Positions 15,383 to 25,490 of a DNA stretch of 64,000 nucleotides are shown here, piece by piece (position 1 is the first letter of the stretch; every line of letters starts with the position of its first letter). This stretch comes from Siphonobacter sp048595215 (GTDB lineage: Bacteria > Bacteroidota > Bacteroidia > Cytophagales > Spirosomataceae), in NCBI RefSeq assembly GCF_048595215.1, contig NZ_JBMDWJ010000320.1:1-64000 (forward strand). Direction: 5' to 3'. Below the pieces are notes generated by a model. The model did not search any database. It was not told the origin of the DNA and saw only the letters and a list, made by a program, of their open reading frames with translations. The position numbers were made by a program, and so were the translations under genes.

Positions 15383-18166
15383 TTAAGCAAAGGCTTCCTG
15401 AATCAGGGCTGCTTGTTCTTCACTATGTGTTTTGAGGAACCCGGTGGCCGGAGAAGCAGACGTTTTACGCGAAATCACTCCCATACCCACACCACAACCA
15501 AATTCACGTAAGATAAACGACCAGTAGCCCATGTTTTTGGGTTCTTCCTGTACCCAGTACACTTTAGCTTTGGCGTATTTGCCCAGTTCCTGTTGAATCT
15601 GTTTCAGCGGCAGCGGATGCAGTTGCTCAACCCGAACAATCGCTACGTCTTTCCGCTGATCTTTCTGCTGTTTGTCGAGTAAGTCGTAGTATACTTTACC
15701 CGTACACAGCAGGACTTTCTTCACTTCTTTCGTATTCACGTACGAATCGCCAATTACTTCCCGGAAGCCACCTGTGGTCAGATCTTCAAGCGGGGATACG
15801 TTGAGCGGATGCCGCAACATGGATTTGGGAGACATGATCACCAGCGGTTTCCGGAAATCCCAAGTCAGCTGACGCCGCATGAGGTGGAAAATGTTGGCTG
15901 GTGTCGTCACGTTGGCTACCACCATGTTATAGTCACCGCACAATTGCAGGAAGCGTTCGGGGCGGGCATTCGAGTGCTCCGGACCCTGACCTTCGTAGCC
16001 GTGGGGCAGTAACATCACCAGACCATTCTGCAGACCCCATTTCGATTCGCAGGAGCTGACAAACTGGTCAATAATGATTTGAGCACCGTTGGCGAAGTCA
16101 CCAAACTGAGCTTCCCAGATCACCAGGGCGTGAGCGTTGGCCATCGAGTAACCAAACTCAAAGCCGAGTACACCGTATTCCGAAAGAAGGGAGTTGAAGA
16201 TTTGCATCTGCTCCTGACCTTCTTCGATGTGGTCGATCTGCGTATAGGTCTTGTTATTTTCGGCGTCGTGCAGAACCGCGTGACGGTGGCTAAAGGTGCC
16301 CCGTTGTACGTCCTGACCCGTCATCCGTACCGTTTTACCTTCCATCAGCAACGAACCGTAGGCCATCAACTCAGCCGTAGCCCAGTTCACCTGACCGTTT
16401 TCCTCCAGTAATTTCTTCCGGTCGGAAATCAGTTTGTCGATCTGCTTAAGCGGTTTAAAACCTTCGGGCAGCGTCGTCAGGGCTTTGAAAATTTTATCCA
16501 GATTCTCGCGGGAAACGCTCGTATCGGGTGATTGCTCGAAATCTTCCGCCGAACCGTACCGCAGGGCTTTCCAGTCTTCGTCGAGTTTGAGCGGGTGGAA
16601 TACCGGAGCTTCGGCCTGCTTCACGCCATCCAGACGATCCTGGAGGAATTGCTTGAATTCAGCTTCCATGCCCTTGGCCAGCTTGGCATCTACTTTACCC
16701 CGGCTAACCAGTTGCTCGTTGTAGAGTTCGAGTACGTTCTTGTGCAGTTTAATCTGCGAGTACATCGTCGGTTGGGTGAAAGACGGTTCATCTGACTCGT
16801 TGTGTCCCCAGCGACGGTAGCAAAGCATGTTAATGAATACGTCCTGATTGAATTCCTGACGGTATTCAACGGCCATTTTCGATACGAACATGACAGCTTC
16901 CGGATCGTCACCGTTCACGTGGAATACGGGGGCGTCGATGATTTTGGCAATGTCCGTACAGTAAATTGCCGAACGGCCTTCCGCTGCATCCGTCGTAAAA
17001 CCAATCTGGTTGTTGATGACGAAGTGAATGGTACCCCCCGTTTTGTAGGCGGGAAGTTTCGCCATTTGCGTCACTTCATACACAATACCCTGACCCGCTA
17101 CGGCGGCATCGCCGTGAATCAGGATGGGCATAACCTTATCGTAATCGCCTTCGAAAATCCCGTCGGCCCGGCTACGTACGAAACCTTCCACCACGGGGTT
17201 TACCGTTTCCAGGTGCGAAGGGTTCGGAGCCAGTTTCAGGCTTACTTCCGTTCCTTTGGGCGTTACGTGGGTGCTTGAGTAACCCAGGTGATATTTTACG
17301 TCTCCGCCAAAGTTAATGTCGTTGGGGAGGTTGTCTTCCAGTTCAGGTACCTGTCCTACGAAACCACTGATGATTTCATCGTAGGATTTATGCATGATGT
17401 TTACCAGCACGTTCAGACGGCCCCGGTGAGCCATCCCGATCATCACTTCTTTCACGCCCATGTCGGCAGACGTATTGATGATCGTATCCAGGGAAGAAAT
17501 CGTTGCTTCGCCACCTTCCAGCGAGAAGCGTTTCTGACCCAGGAATTTCGTGTGCAGGAATTGCTCGAACGTAACGGCTTCGTTGAGCTTCTTCAGAATG
17601 CGTTCTTTTTCTTCTTTTGTCGGATCGAATACCAGAGCGGCTTTCTCAATCTGATTCCGTAGCCACTCTTTTTCTTCCATGTTCCGCACGTACATGTACT
17701 CGAAACCAATGTTGCCCGCGTAGATTTTCTCCAGAGCGGCCATGATTTCGCGTAAGGTAGCCGAACGACCCAGCAAGAAATGACCGGCTTCGAAAACCGT
17801 ATCCAGATCTTTTTCGGAAAGCTTATAATCTTCCAGCGTCAGACGGGCCTCCACGTTACGATCGTAACCCAGCGGATTGGTTTTCGCCAGCAAGTGACCG
17901 CGTGAACGATACGCTTTAATCAAACTCAGTACGGAGCCTTCTTTGGCGATAAGGCCCGCATCGGCTGGTTTAGCCTGACCATTAGAAGTTCCGTTGGAAG
18001 AAACGCCATTGGTGGCTCCTTTTTCACCGTAAATGGCGGAAAAATCGTAGCCTTTAAAGAAGTTTTGCCAGCTCGTATCGACGCTGGAAGGGTCCTGTTG
18101 GTATTTATCGTACAAGTCGGAAATGTAATCCACGTCCGCATTGGCGATATATGAATATTGGTCCAT
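15383..18166 (-). CDS. sucA: 2-oxoglutarate dehydrogenase E1
   Basis: The protein is 927 residues, the normal length for SucA. It begins with the E1o N-terminal segment (YIANADVDYISDLYDKYQQD, 5-24). It carries the thiamine diphosphate region: GMAHRGRLNVL (~245-255), GDAAVAGQGIVYE (~350-362) and ENxSD-type HNESDEPSFTQP (~460). The transketolase-like C-terminal half includes GFEFGYS and LLPHGYEGQGPEHSNARPER. It decarboxylates 2-oxoglutarate and transfers the succinyl group to the lipoyl arm of SucB. A promoter box lies 27 bases upstream. It forms an operon with sucB. Confidence 0.97.
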   Translation of the reverse strand: MDQYSYIANADVDYISDLYDKYQQDPSSVDTSWQNFFKGYDFSAIYGEKGATNGVSSNGTSNGQAKPADAGLIAKEGSVLSLIKAYRSRGHLLAKTNPLGYDRNVEARLTLEDYKLSEKDLDTVFEAGHFLLGRSATLREIMAALEKIYAGNIGFEYMYVRNMEEKEWLRNQIEKAALVFDPTKEEKERILKKLNEAVTFEQFLHTKFLGQKRFSLEGGEATISSLDTIINTSADMGVKEVMIGMAHRGRLNVLVNIMHKSYDEIISGFVGQVPELEDNLPNDINFGGDVKYHLGYSSTHVTPKGTEVSLKLAPNPSHLETVNPVVEGFVRSRADGIFEGDYDKVMPILIHGDAAVAGQGIVYEVTQMAKLPAYKTGGTIHFVINNQIGFTTDAAEGRSAIYCTDIAKIIDAPVFHVNGDDPEAVMFVSKMAVEYRQEFNQDVFINMLCYRRWGHNESDEPSFTQPTMYSQIKLHKNVLELYNEQLVSRGKVDAKLAKGMEAEFKQFLQDRLDGVKQAEAPVFHPLKLDEDWKALRYGSAEDFEQSPDTSVSRENLDKIFKALTTLPEGFKPLKQIDKLISDRKKLLEENGQVNWATAELMAYGSLLMEGKTVRMTGQDVQRGTFSHRHAVLHDAENNKTYTQIDHIEEGQEQMQIFNSLLSEYGVLGFEFGYSMANAHALVIWEAQFGDFANGAQIIIDQFVSSCESKWGLQNGLVMLLPHGYEGQGPEHSNARPERFLQLCGDYNMVVANVTTPANIFHLMRRQLTWDFRKPLVIMSPKSMLRHPLNVSPLEDLTTGGFREVIGDSYVNTKEVKKVLLCTGKVYYDLLDKQQKDQRKDVAIVRVEQLHPLPLKQIQQELGKYAKAKVYWVQEEPKNMGYWSFILREFGCGVGMGVISRKTSASPATGFLKTHSEEQAALIQEAFA

Positions 18167-18192
18167 ATCTGAAAACTGCTCGAATAATTGGG

Positions 18193-18200
18193 CAAAGGTA
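18193..18200 (-). promoter_or_regulatory. -7 box (TACCTTTG) of sucA
   Basis: On the reverse strand the octamer TACCTTTG fits TAnnTTTG and predicts a start about 20 bases before the sucA ATG. No clear TTG is seen at the expected -33 position. Confidence 0.45.
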
Positions 18201-18502
18201 GGGGATGCAAAAGACTGAGAAGGAAAATATTCTCAAATTTCCTCAAAATTTCCGCCAAAAAGGTATAGCTTGAAAAAACACACATTTGTCGCGAGCTCTA
18301 AAGCAAGCTTGAGCGGCTTTGAACGACGGGCTAAGGATACGGTTGCATGGGTTGGTAGTTTGATGATTCAGTGAAGTCAAAGCATTGGTTAAGAAGTAAA
18401 AGCCTTTCGTTAACGGGAATTTCTCGCCGAGAAAAGCCTTTGGTTCTGTAACGTTATACAAATGATTTTGTTCAATAATTGTTGAATAAGCCCTGGGACT
18501 TT
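18201..18502. other. Intergenic stretch upstream of sucA
   Basis: This joins the end of the carotenoid desaturase gene to the sucA promoter. It holds short runs such as aaaagccttt twice (18399-18408 and 18434-18443, forming a weak direct repeat) but no reading frame with family features, no RNA gene and no strong terminator. Confidence 0.5.
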
Positions 18503-19978
18503 CTAGCGACCGGTTTCGGGAACCATCCCGGCGACAATACGGGCTGAAAATAAACACAACGGAATTCCGCCGCCCGGATGTACACTACCGCCCACGAAAT
18601 ACAAATTTTTGATACGAGACGAAAAATTGGGGTGCCGCAAAAAGGCTGCAAACCGATTATTAGACGATGTTCCGTAGAGGGCTCCCTGATAGGAAGAGGT
18701 ACGAAGTTCAATACTTCGGGGGTCTAGTACCGATTCACTCTCAATGAATGATTCTACGTCCACGCCCAAACTCCGGCTGACTTTCGCCAATATAGCTTGT
18801 CGAGTCTGGGCAATGATGGTGTCCCAGTCCTGACCCTCGTTGGCGGGAGCGTTGATGAGTACAAACCAGTTTTCACCGCCTGTGGGGGCATCATCCTTCT
18901 TGATTTTCGAGCTGATGTGCAGGTAGACGGTAGGATCGTAGTAAATAGTTTTATATTGAAACTGGTGTTCGAATTCGGCCTTGTAATCGTTCGAAAAGAA
19001 AATATTATGTACGCCCAGTTCCGCAAATTCCCGCCGTACGCCCCAGTAGAAGATCAGACCTGAACCCGAACGGGGTTGTTGCAACGTACGTTCCGGAGCT
19101 TTCTCCGTAGGAAGCAGTTTTCGGTACGTAGGCGTAATGTCCATGTTCGAGACAACTATACTACAGGGAATTTCCTGACCCTGCACCACCACACCGACGG
19201 CTTTTCCGTCGCGTACCTGAATGCGTTCCACTTTGGATTGGTACCGAAACTGAACTCCTTTTCGCTCGGCCAGAGCGACCAGACTCTCGGTGATACTGAC
19301 CATCCCTTTTTTCGGAAAGTACGCTCCGATGTTGTACTCCAGGTGCGGAATCATATTGAGCAACGCGGGCGTCTGATACGGATCGGAGCCGTTATACGTC
19401 GCGTAGCGGTTGAAAAGTTGTACGACTTTCGCCTGTTGAAAACGCTGTTCGTTCGCCTGATTCATGGTACCCAAAACCCCCAGTCGCGGAAAATTCAGGT
19501 AGCCTCGCAGGGCCTTTCGACTGAGCCAGGTGGACGCTTTATGCAAGGAATCTTTTAGGAAAAGCTGTTCCGTAACATCATACTGAAAGGCACTGTGCTG
19601 AAGGAAGTTACGGACGTGAGCGGCTGGTTCGCCGAGGGTTTGTTCCACTTCCTGAGCAAACTGGTCCGGATTCGCCGAGGCCGTCAGTCGCGTGCCATCA
19701 TCCCAGAAATAATGACAGATGTCGGGCAGGCGTTCGTAGGTGAAATGCTGCTTGGGATCTTCGCCCGCCAGTATAAAAAGCTCCTCGACCAACTGAGGCA
19801 TGGTAAAAAGCGAAGGCCCCGCATCGAAGCGATACCCTTTTTCTTCGAAGGCCGATAACTTGCCGCCGGGATACGTATTCGCCTCAAATACGGTAACGGA
19901 ATAGCCCTTCACCGCTAAACGTATAGCGGTGGCAATACCGCCGATGCCCGCTCCGATAACGGCTGCCGTTTGATTCAT
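18503..19978 (-). CDS. Carotenoid desaturase, CrtI/CrtD family
   Basis: This 491-residue flavoprotein begins with the dinucleotide-binding motif (VIGAGIGGIATAIRLAVKGY, 7-26) and continues with FEANTYPGGKLSAFEEKGY (~34-52). The C-terminal carotenoid-desaturase signature FVGGSVHPGGGIPLCLFSAR lies at ~463-482. CrtI-family enzymes desaturate phytoene or, as CrtD, hydroxylated carotenoids. The substrate cannot be fixed from sequence by eye; the best guess is a CrtD-type 3,4-desaturase, as found in pigmented Bacteroidota. No other crt gene is adjacent. Confidence 0.85.
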   Translation of the reverse strand: MNQTAAVIGAGIGGIATAIRLAVKGYSVTVFEANTYPGGKLSAFEEKGYRFDAGPSLFTMPQLVEELFILAGEDPKQHFTYERLPDICHYFWDDGTRLTASANPDQFAQEVEQTLGEPAAHVRNFLQHSAFQYDVTEQLFLKDSLHKASTWLSRKALRGYLNFPRLGVLGTMNQANEQRFQQAKVVQLFNRYATYNGSDPYQTPALLNMIPHLEYNIGAYFPKKGMVSITESLVALAERKGVQFRYQSKVERIQVRDGKAVGVVVQGQEIPCSIVVSNMDITPTYRKLLPTEKAPERTLQQPRSGSGLIFYWGVRREFAELGVHNIFFSNDYKAEFEHQFQYKTIYYDPTVYLHISSKIKKDDAPTGGENWFVLINAPANEGQDWDTIIAQTRQAILAKVSRSLGVDVESFIESESVLDPRSIELRTSSYQGALYGTSSNNRFAAFLRHPNFSSRIKNLYFVGGSVHPGGGIPLCLFSARIVAGMVPETGR

Positions 19979-20178
19979 GGATTCCTACTGTTTTTGAATA
20001 CGTAAGCAGAAAACAGGGGGAATGTTTAAAAAGAATGATCGCGACTCTTTGCAAACTTATCGCTGTAGTTTTTCTTATGATCGCTATCGTTTATATGGTC
20101 ATACAGGTATTTGGCGAAATATTTATACCTTTAGTGGACGGTACTTCCCAATTTTAGTAAACCTTTTTATCGACGGAT

Positions 20179-21441
20179 ATGAAAAAAATTTTCCTCGCTT
20201 TACCCTTGATTGGTTTAAGCCAACTGGTATCAGCACAACAGGATGCCAAGGTGATTGAAAAAGCCAAGAAAATTCACGCCAAGGTGTTCACGCTGGATAC
20301 TCACGCCGATACGCCGATGCGGATGGTCGGAAAAGGCTTTGACATTTCGAAAGATAATACGCCCGCACCCGGAACGGCTACGGGTTTTGATTCCAAGATT
20401 GATTTTCCCCGCATGAAAAAAGGCGGCGTAGACGGGATTTTCTTCGCCGTATACCAGGGACAGGGGCCGCGTACGCCCGAGGCCAACGCTAAGGTTCAGC
20501 AAATGGCGATGACGATCCTGGATTCAATGTACGCCCAGATTAATCGCCATCCGGAAATGGGCAAAATTGTAACGACGCAGGAAGAGGCGATGGCTCAGGA
20601 AAAAGCGGGCAAACGTTCAATTTTTATTGGGATGGAAAACGGCTATCAAATCGGAAACGATCTGTCGCTGCTTCAGAAGTTTTACGATCGGGGTGTACGC
20701 TACATGACGCTTTCTCACTCGGCAAATAACGATATCTGCGATTCATCGACCGATCCCAAAGGACCGGAATTCAACGGCCTGAGTCCCTTCGGCGAGAAAG
20801 TAGTCGCGGAGATGAATCGTCTCGGCATGATTATCGACATTTCGCACGTATCTGACAGTACGGTTTGGGATTTGATCAAACTGTCAAAAGCTCCCATCGT
20901 CGCTACGCACTCCGATGCCTGGTCGGTACTCAACCATCCCCGAAACTTAAACGATGACTTACTGCGGGCCGTTGCCAAAAAAGGTGGCGTAGTGCAGTTG
21001 AACTTGCTGAGTAGCTATATTAAGGAAGCTCCGAAAAATCCCGAACGCGAGGCGGCCACGGCTGAAATCCGTAAGAAGTATACGGCAGGTGGAGCCATGA
21101 CGGATGAGCAGATGAAAGCCATGCGGACGGAAATGCGGGAACTGAGCAAGAAATATCCCGTACCGCTGGCTACAGTAAAAGATGCGATTGATCACCTCGA
21201 CCATTTTGTGAAAATCATGGGCGTAGATCACGTGGGCATCGGCGGCGATTACGACGGCGGGGGTTACCTGGCCGATTGTTTCGATATTTCTGAATACGAA
21301 AACCTGACGATTGAAATGGTTCGTCGCGGCTATAGCGAAAAGGACCTGAAGAAAATCTGGGGCGATAACTTTTTCCGGGTGATGAAGGATGTTAAGAAAG
21401 TAGGCGAGAAAATCCGGAGCGGCGACATGGCTATGCGATAA
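20179..21441 (+). CDS. Membrane dipeptidase (peptidase M19)
   Basis: The protein is 420 residues with a cleavable signal peptide (MKKIFLALPLIGLSQLVSAQ). The renal-dipeptidase zinc motif is visible as TLDTHADTPMRM (~39-50, HxD). A Glu ligand lies in FIGMENGYQIG, and the two other His ligands are in IDISHVSD (~218-225) and VATHSDAW (~240-247). GIGGDYDGGG (~353-362) is also typical. M19 enzymes cleave dipeptides, including D-amino-acid ones, in the periplasm. It is monocistronic with a strong terminator after it. Confidence 0.93.
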   Translation: MKKIFLALPLIGLSQLVSAQQDAKVIEKAKKIHAKVFTLDTHADTPMRMVGKGFDISKDNTPAPGTATGFDSKIDFPRMKKGGVDGIFFAVYQGQGPRTPEANAKVQQMAMTILDSMYAQINRHPEMGKIVTTQEEAMAQEKAGKRSIFIGMENGYQIGNDLSLLQKFYDRGVRYMTLSHSANNDICDSSTDPKGPEFNGLSPFGEKVVAEMNRLGMIIDISHVSDSTVWDLIKLSKAPIVATHSDAWSVLNHPRNLNDDLLRAVAKKGGVVQLNLLSSYIKEAPKNPEREAATAEIRKKYTAGGAMTDEQMKAMRTEMRELSKKYPVPLATVKDAIDHLDHFVKIMGVDHVGIGGDYDGGGYLADCFDISEYENLTIEMVRRGYSEKDLKKIWGDNFFRVMKDVKKVGEKIRSGDMAMR

Positions 21442-21470
21442 AACCGAGGATTTCAACCCACCAAAAATAG

Positions 21471-21505
21471 AACGTCCCTGACTGTACGAGTCAGGGACGT
21501 TTTTA
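21471..21505 (+). terminator. Terminator after the M19 peptidase gene
   Basis: A 13-bp stem aacgtccctgact/agtcagggacgtt (21471-21483 with 21489-21501) has a 5-base loop and is followed by T residues. Confidence 0.85.
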
Positions 21506-21637
21506 TTACAGGTAAGTACTAATCGTTGATGCTACGAATAATAGGTTCGTTCCTTAACCTCATTGTTTATTACCTGGTATAACTTCATAGCCAACGAGGT
21601 ACTAACAACCAACAGCTATAAACACCAGCAGCTATAC

Positions 21638-23848
21638 CTAAATCAACTTGTCCGGCGTAATCGGTAATTCCCGGATCCGTTTCCCGGTGGCATTATACAC
21701 GGCGTTGGCAATAGCTGGAGCCATCCCAATAATTGCGATTTCGCCCAAGCCTTTGGCTCCCATGGGGTTGATGTAGGGATCTTTTTTATCGACAAACAAG
21801 ACATCAATATCGGGAATGTCGGCATTGACGGGTACGTGATAATTGGCCAGATCATTGTTCACATACCGTCCGTAACGATGGTCAATCACGGCTTCTTCTT
21901 GTAAAGCCATACCAATACCACCCACGGCTCCGCCCATCATCTGGCTGCTGGCCGTTTTATGATTCACAATCGTACCCGCATCTGCCACGGCTACGGCGTG
22001 TTTGACCCGTACTACGCCCGTTGTGGGGTGCACGTGAACTTTCACAAAGTGTACGGAGAAGGAGTACATGGCAAATTTCTTCCCTTCTTCACCTGGTTTC
22101 GCCTCCTTGGTTACTTCCAGCATTGGCAGATTATTCCGTTTCAGAATATCCGTGTAGGCAATACTGGCCGAGCGGTCAGTAGGGGAGCGAACGCGGCCCT
22201 CTTCGTAGACCAGTGTATCAACTTTGGCTTTTTTCAGAGCATTACCCGAAAGTTCCACCAGTTGTTGCCGCAAAGCCATACAGGCTTCGTGTACCGCCGA
22301 ACCTACCGAGGCTACCGTCGCCGAACCGCCCTGAATGGGAGCGTAGGGAAAGGCCGTTTCACCTAATTCAAATTTGATTCGGTCGGCGGGCATACCTAGC
22401 ACTTCAGCGGCAATCTGTACCATGGCCGTACCCGTTCCCGGACCAATATCACTAGCCGCACTTTGGATGAGCAAGGTACCATCTGCCTTGAGCTGAGCCC
22501 GGGCCGTTGCCTCGCGTCGGTGGGCACCAAACGTACCCGTCGCCATTCCGTATCCCACCCACATTCCATTCTCCTGTTTACTGCGGGGCTCTTTCGGACG
22601 ATTCGACCAACCAATTTTGTCGGCACCCAACTGATACGCCTCCCGAACATGATTACTCGACCAAGGTAACTCCTGCTCGGGGTCTTTTTCGGGATAGTTT
22701 TTCATCCGTAACTCAATCGGATCCATGTTCAGGGCGTATGACAATTCATCAATCGCCGATTCCAAAGCAAAAGCTCCCGTCGCTTCGCCGGGTCCACGCA
22801 TGGGAATGGGCGTACAAATGTCGAGCGGTATAACCCGATAGGTCGTATTGACGTTGGGCGAACGGTACAGAAACCGCGTCATCCCCACCGTTGCTTCGGT
22901 AAACTCCTCGTAATTACTGTTCTGAACATTGGCCCAGTGGGAAATCCCTACAAACTTTCCGTCTTTATTGGCTCCAATCCCTACTTTCTGGTGCGTATGC
23001 GGTCGGTATCCGGCAATGGTAAACATCTGATCCCGCGTGATCACCAGTTTGACGGGACGCTGTACTTTCTGAGCCGCCAGTATCGTAGCAATTTCGTGCG
23101 GCCATACTCGTAGCGACATTCCAAAGGCTCCTCCCACAAACTGCGAATGAACGGATACGTTTTCTTTCGGAATCTTAAACGTATCGGCAATGACCTGCTG
23201 GGTCATTTTCACGCCCTGCGTCTTCGCGTATACGGTGATTTTGTCCGGACCTTCCCACTGAGCCAGAATGCCGTGTAATTCCATCGGATTATGTACTTCC
23301 GTAGGTTGGATGTACTCGGCTTCAATCTTAACTGGGGCCGTTTGATACGCGTCTTTCTTGCCCCGCTGATAATCCTGCAGGGACTTGCTTTTGGGCGTAA
23401 TCCCTTTATCCAGATTGCTTTTGAGGTCGGTTTGATGCGAAAACTTTTCGTACTGAGCGGTCACCAGCGAGGCTGCGTAGGTAGCTCGTTCAAAGGTATC
23501 CGCTACAACCATCGCGATGGGTTGGCCGTTGAAATAGACTTTGTTATCGTAAAAAGCCTTCATTCCGGGACCGCGTCCGGAAGACGTTTTGCTTGGTTCG
23601 TCCGTTTGGTACGCGGGTGTTTTTGGAGCGTTCAGGTGGGAAAGAACCGCTAGTACACCCGGAGCACTTTCGGCCTTTTTCGTATCCAGACTTTTTATCG
23701 CTCCTTTCGTAATCGTGCTCGGAACCAGTACCCCGTAGACCAAATTGGGTACTTCAAATTCGGCGAAATATTTGGCGGCCCCCGTCACTTTCAGCTGAGC
23801 ATCGACGCGACTCATGCGTCCGCCAATTCGTTCATCTTTATTTTTCAT
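21638..23848 (-). CDS. paoC: Molybdopterin-binding subunit of a PaoABC-like aldehyde oxidoreductase
   Basis: The protein is 736 residues, close to E. coli PaoC (YagR). It has RMSRVDAQLKVTGAAKYFAE near the N-terminus, molybdopterin-contacting segments such as SQFVGGAFGMS (~235-245) and RGPGEATGAFALESAIDE (~350-367), and GAKGLGEIAIIGMAPAIANA (~700-719) with the catalytic Glu in GLGE. It would hydroxylate aldehydes to acids using a molybdenum cofactor. It is the last of three genes, four bases after the FAD subunit. Substrate range unknown. Confidence 0.9.
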   Translation of the reverse strand: MKNKDERIGGRMSRVDAQLKVTGAAKYFAEFEVPNLVYGVLVPSTITKGAIKSLDTKKAESAPGVLAVLSHLNAPKTPAYQTDEPSKTSSGRGPGMKAFYDNKVYFNGQPIAMVVADTFERATYAASLVTAQYEKFSHQTDLKSNLDKGITPKSKSLQDYQRGKKDAYQTAPVKIEAEYIQPTEVHNPMELHGILAQWEGPDKITVYAKTQGVKMTQQVIADTFKIPKENVSVHSQFVGGAFGMSLRVWPHEIATILAAQKVQRPVKLVITRDQMFTIAGYRPHTHQKVGIGANKDGKFVGISHWANVQNSNYEEFTEATVGMTRFLYRSPNVNTTYRVIPLDICTPIPMRGPGEATGAFALESAIDELSYALNMDPIELRMKNYPEKDPEQELPWSSNHVREAYQLGADKIGWSNRPKEPRSKQENGMWVGYGMATGTFGAHRREATARAQLKADGTLLIQSAASDIGPGTGTAMVQIAAEVLGMPADRIKFELGETAFPYAPIQGGSATVASVGSAVHEACMALRQQLVELSGNALKKAKVDTLVYEEGRVRSPTDRSASIAYTDILKRNNLPMLEVTKEAKPGEEGKKFAMYSFSVHFVKVHVHPTTGVVRVKHAVAVADAGTIVNHKTASSQMMGGAVGGIGMALQEEAVIDHRYGRYVNNDLANYHVPVNADIPDIDVLFVDKKDPYINPMGAKGLGEIAIIGMAPAIANAVYNATGKRIRELPITPDKLI

Positions 23849-23852
23849 GGGC

Positions 23853-24839
23853 TTATGCGGTTAGGCCAGCGGCCATTTTCAAAGCTTCTACAATTGTATT
23901 AGGAGCGAGCTTGAGTTTAAAGGAATTGTATTCGTACGCCCTGGCACCCGTCATCGCCTGCTGAGCAGCCTGTTGAAACGTAGCTTCGGATACGGTTTTA
24001 CCAACCAAAGCTTTTTCTACTTCCTGCAAACGCCAAGGTTTGTGAGCCACGCCACCCATCGCCAATCGGGCCGACTTAATGGTTTTGCCTTCCAGCTCCA
24101 ACGCCGCTGCTACGGAGACCAATGCAAAGGCATACGAGGCCCGATCACGTACTTTCAGGTAATGAGCGTGTTGCGTATAGGGCGAATCCGGCAGGGTTAC
24201 GGCTACAATTAATTCATCTTTTTCCAGCGTATTGTCTTTTTCGGGACGATCGCCGGGCAGGCGATGAAACTCGGTGAAAGGAATGGTTCGTTCGCCTTTG
24301 GGACCTTGTACGACTACCGTGGCGTCGAGGGCTACCAACGCCACGCACATATCACTGGGGTGGACGGCGATGCAGTGGTCGCTTGTGCCGAAGATGGCGT
24401 GCATGCGATTATAACCTTCTTTGGCTCCGCAACCCGTACCCGGCTGCCGTTTATTGCAGGGCATTTCAGTATCGTAGAAATAGCCACAACGCGTACGCTG
24501 GAGCATATTGCCGCCTACTGTAGCCTTGTTCCGTAACTGAGCCGATGCTCCCGCGTTGAGGGCCTGAGCCAGTAGGGGCCATTTTTCCAGAATCAGTTTA
24601 TCATCGGCTACCTGGCTGTTGAGGGCCATGGCTCCAATGCGAACACCTGTGGCTTCTTTTTCAATTTTATTCAGCGGTAAACGACTGATGTCGATGAGTT
24701 TATCCGGAGCCGTTACGCCTCGTTTCATCAAATCAACCAGATTGGTGCCGCCGGCTATGAACTGAGCGGAAGGGTCTTTGACTAATGCTTCGAGAGCTGA
24801 CTTGGCTGTATTAGCCCGGACGTATTGGAAGGCTTTCAT
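23853..24839 (-). CDS. paoB: FAD-binding subunit of a PaoABC-like oxidoreductase
   Basis: The protein is 328 residues. The FAD motif FIAGGTNLVDLMKRGV is at ~27-42, and TVGGNMLQRTRCGYFYDTEM at ~107-126 is followed by CNKRQPGTGCGAKEG. This Cys-rich loop matches the extra 4Fe-4S cluster that sets PaoB apart from ordinary xanthine-dehydrogenase FAD subunits. KVRDRASYAFALVSVA (~230-245) is also nearly as in PaoB. It overlaps the upstream paoA by four bases (ATGA), implying translational coupling. Confidence 0.92.
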   Translation of the reverse strand: MKAFQYVRANTAKSALEALVKDPSAQFIAGGTNLVDLMKRGVTAPDKLIDISRLPLNKIEKEATGVRIGAMALNSQVADDKLILEKWPLLAQALNAGASAQLRNKATVGGNMLQRTRCGYFYDTEMPCNKRQPGTGCGAKEGYNRMHAIFGTSDHCIAVHPSDMCVALVALDATVVVQGPKGERTIPFTEFHRLPGDRPEKDNTLEKDELIVAVTLPDSPYTQHAHYLKVRDRASYAFALVSVAAALELEGKTIKSARLAMGGVAHKPWRLQEVEKALVGKTVSEATFQQAAQQAMTGARAYEYNSFKLKLAPNTIVEALKMAAGLTA

Positions 24840-25450
24840 ACCGTTTGTCCTCCTTTCTTTACCTCCATAATAGCGTCAACAATATTCGGATAGGCTCCAC
24901 AGCGGCAGATATTCCCACTCATATACTCCCGGATTTCTTCCTCGGAATTGGCGTGTCCTTCGCGGATACACGCCACCGCCGACATGATCTGACCGGGCGT
25001 GCAGTAGCCGCACTGAAAGCCGTCGTGTTTGACGAAAGCCTCCTGCATGGGATGCAGGGTATCGCCTTTAGCTAGTCCTTCGATGGTGGTGATTTTCTTT
25101 CCTTCTTCGGTAATTGCTAGGGTCAGGCAGGAATTAATTCGCTGGCCGTCGGAATGTACGGTGCAGGCTCCGCATTGGCCGTAATCGCAACCTTTTTTGG
25201 TGCCCGTCAGGTGCAGCTGTTCGCGTAAGAGGTCGAGTAGGGTGGTACGCGGTTCCACGTTCAGCGTATGCTTGACCCCATTGATTTCCAGTTTCAGTGG
25301 TACTTTTTCAAAAGGAGCCGCAATTTTTTCATCCCATTTTGGGTCCTTGATCGCCTTTTCCGAGGACAGCACCAGAGCCGACAAGACCGACGATTGCTTC
25401 AAAAAATCGCGGCGGGCTTCGTTTTTAATAGTCTTTTTGCTCGTTTTCAT
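24836..25450 (-). CDS. paoA: 2Fe-2S subunit of a PaoABC-like oxidoreductase, Tat-exported
   Basis: The protein is 204 residues. The N-terminus has a twin-arginine signal (EARRDFLKQSSVLSALVLSS, ~12-31). The plant-type 2Fe-2S domain shows GCDYGQCGACTVHSDG (~88-103), and the second cluster is in GFQCGYCTPGQIMSA (~144-158) and GNICRCGAYPNI (~180-191). Export of this subunit by Tat, carrying its partners, puts the whole complex in the periplasm, as in E. coli PaoABC. It is first in the operon, and a structured repeat lies about 40 bases upstream. Confidence 0.93.
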   Translation of the reverse strand: MKTSKKTIKNEARRDFLKQSSVLSALVLSSEKAIKDPKWDEKIAAPFEKVPLKLEINGVKHTLNVEPRTTLLDLLREQLHLTGTKKGCDYGQCGACTVHSDGQRINSCLTLAITEEGKKITTIEGLAKGDTLHPMQEAFVKHDGFQCGYCTPGQIMSAVACIREGHANSEEEIREYMSGNICRCGAYPNIVDAIMEVKKGGQTV

Positions 25451-25490
25451 AAAGTCTAAGAGGGTATTATGTTCTTTGTTAGAGGTGTCT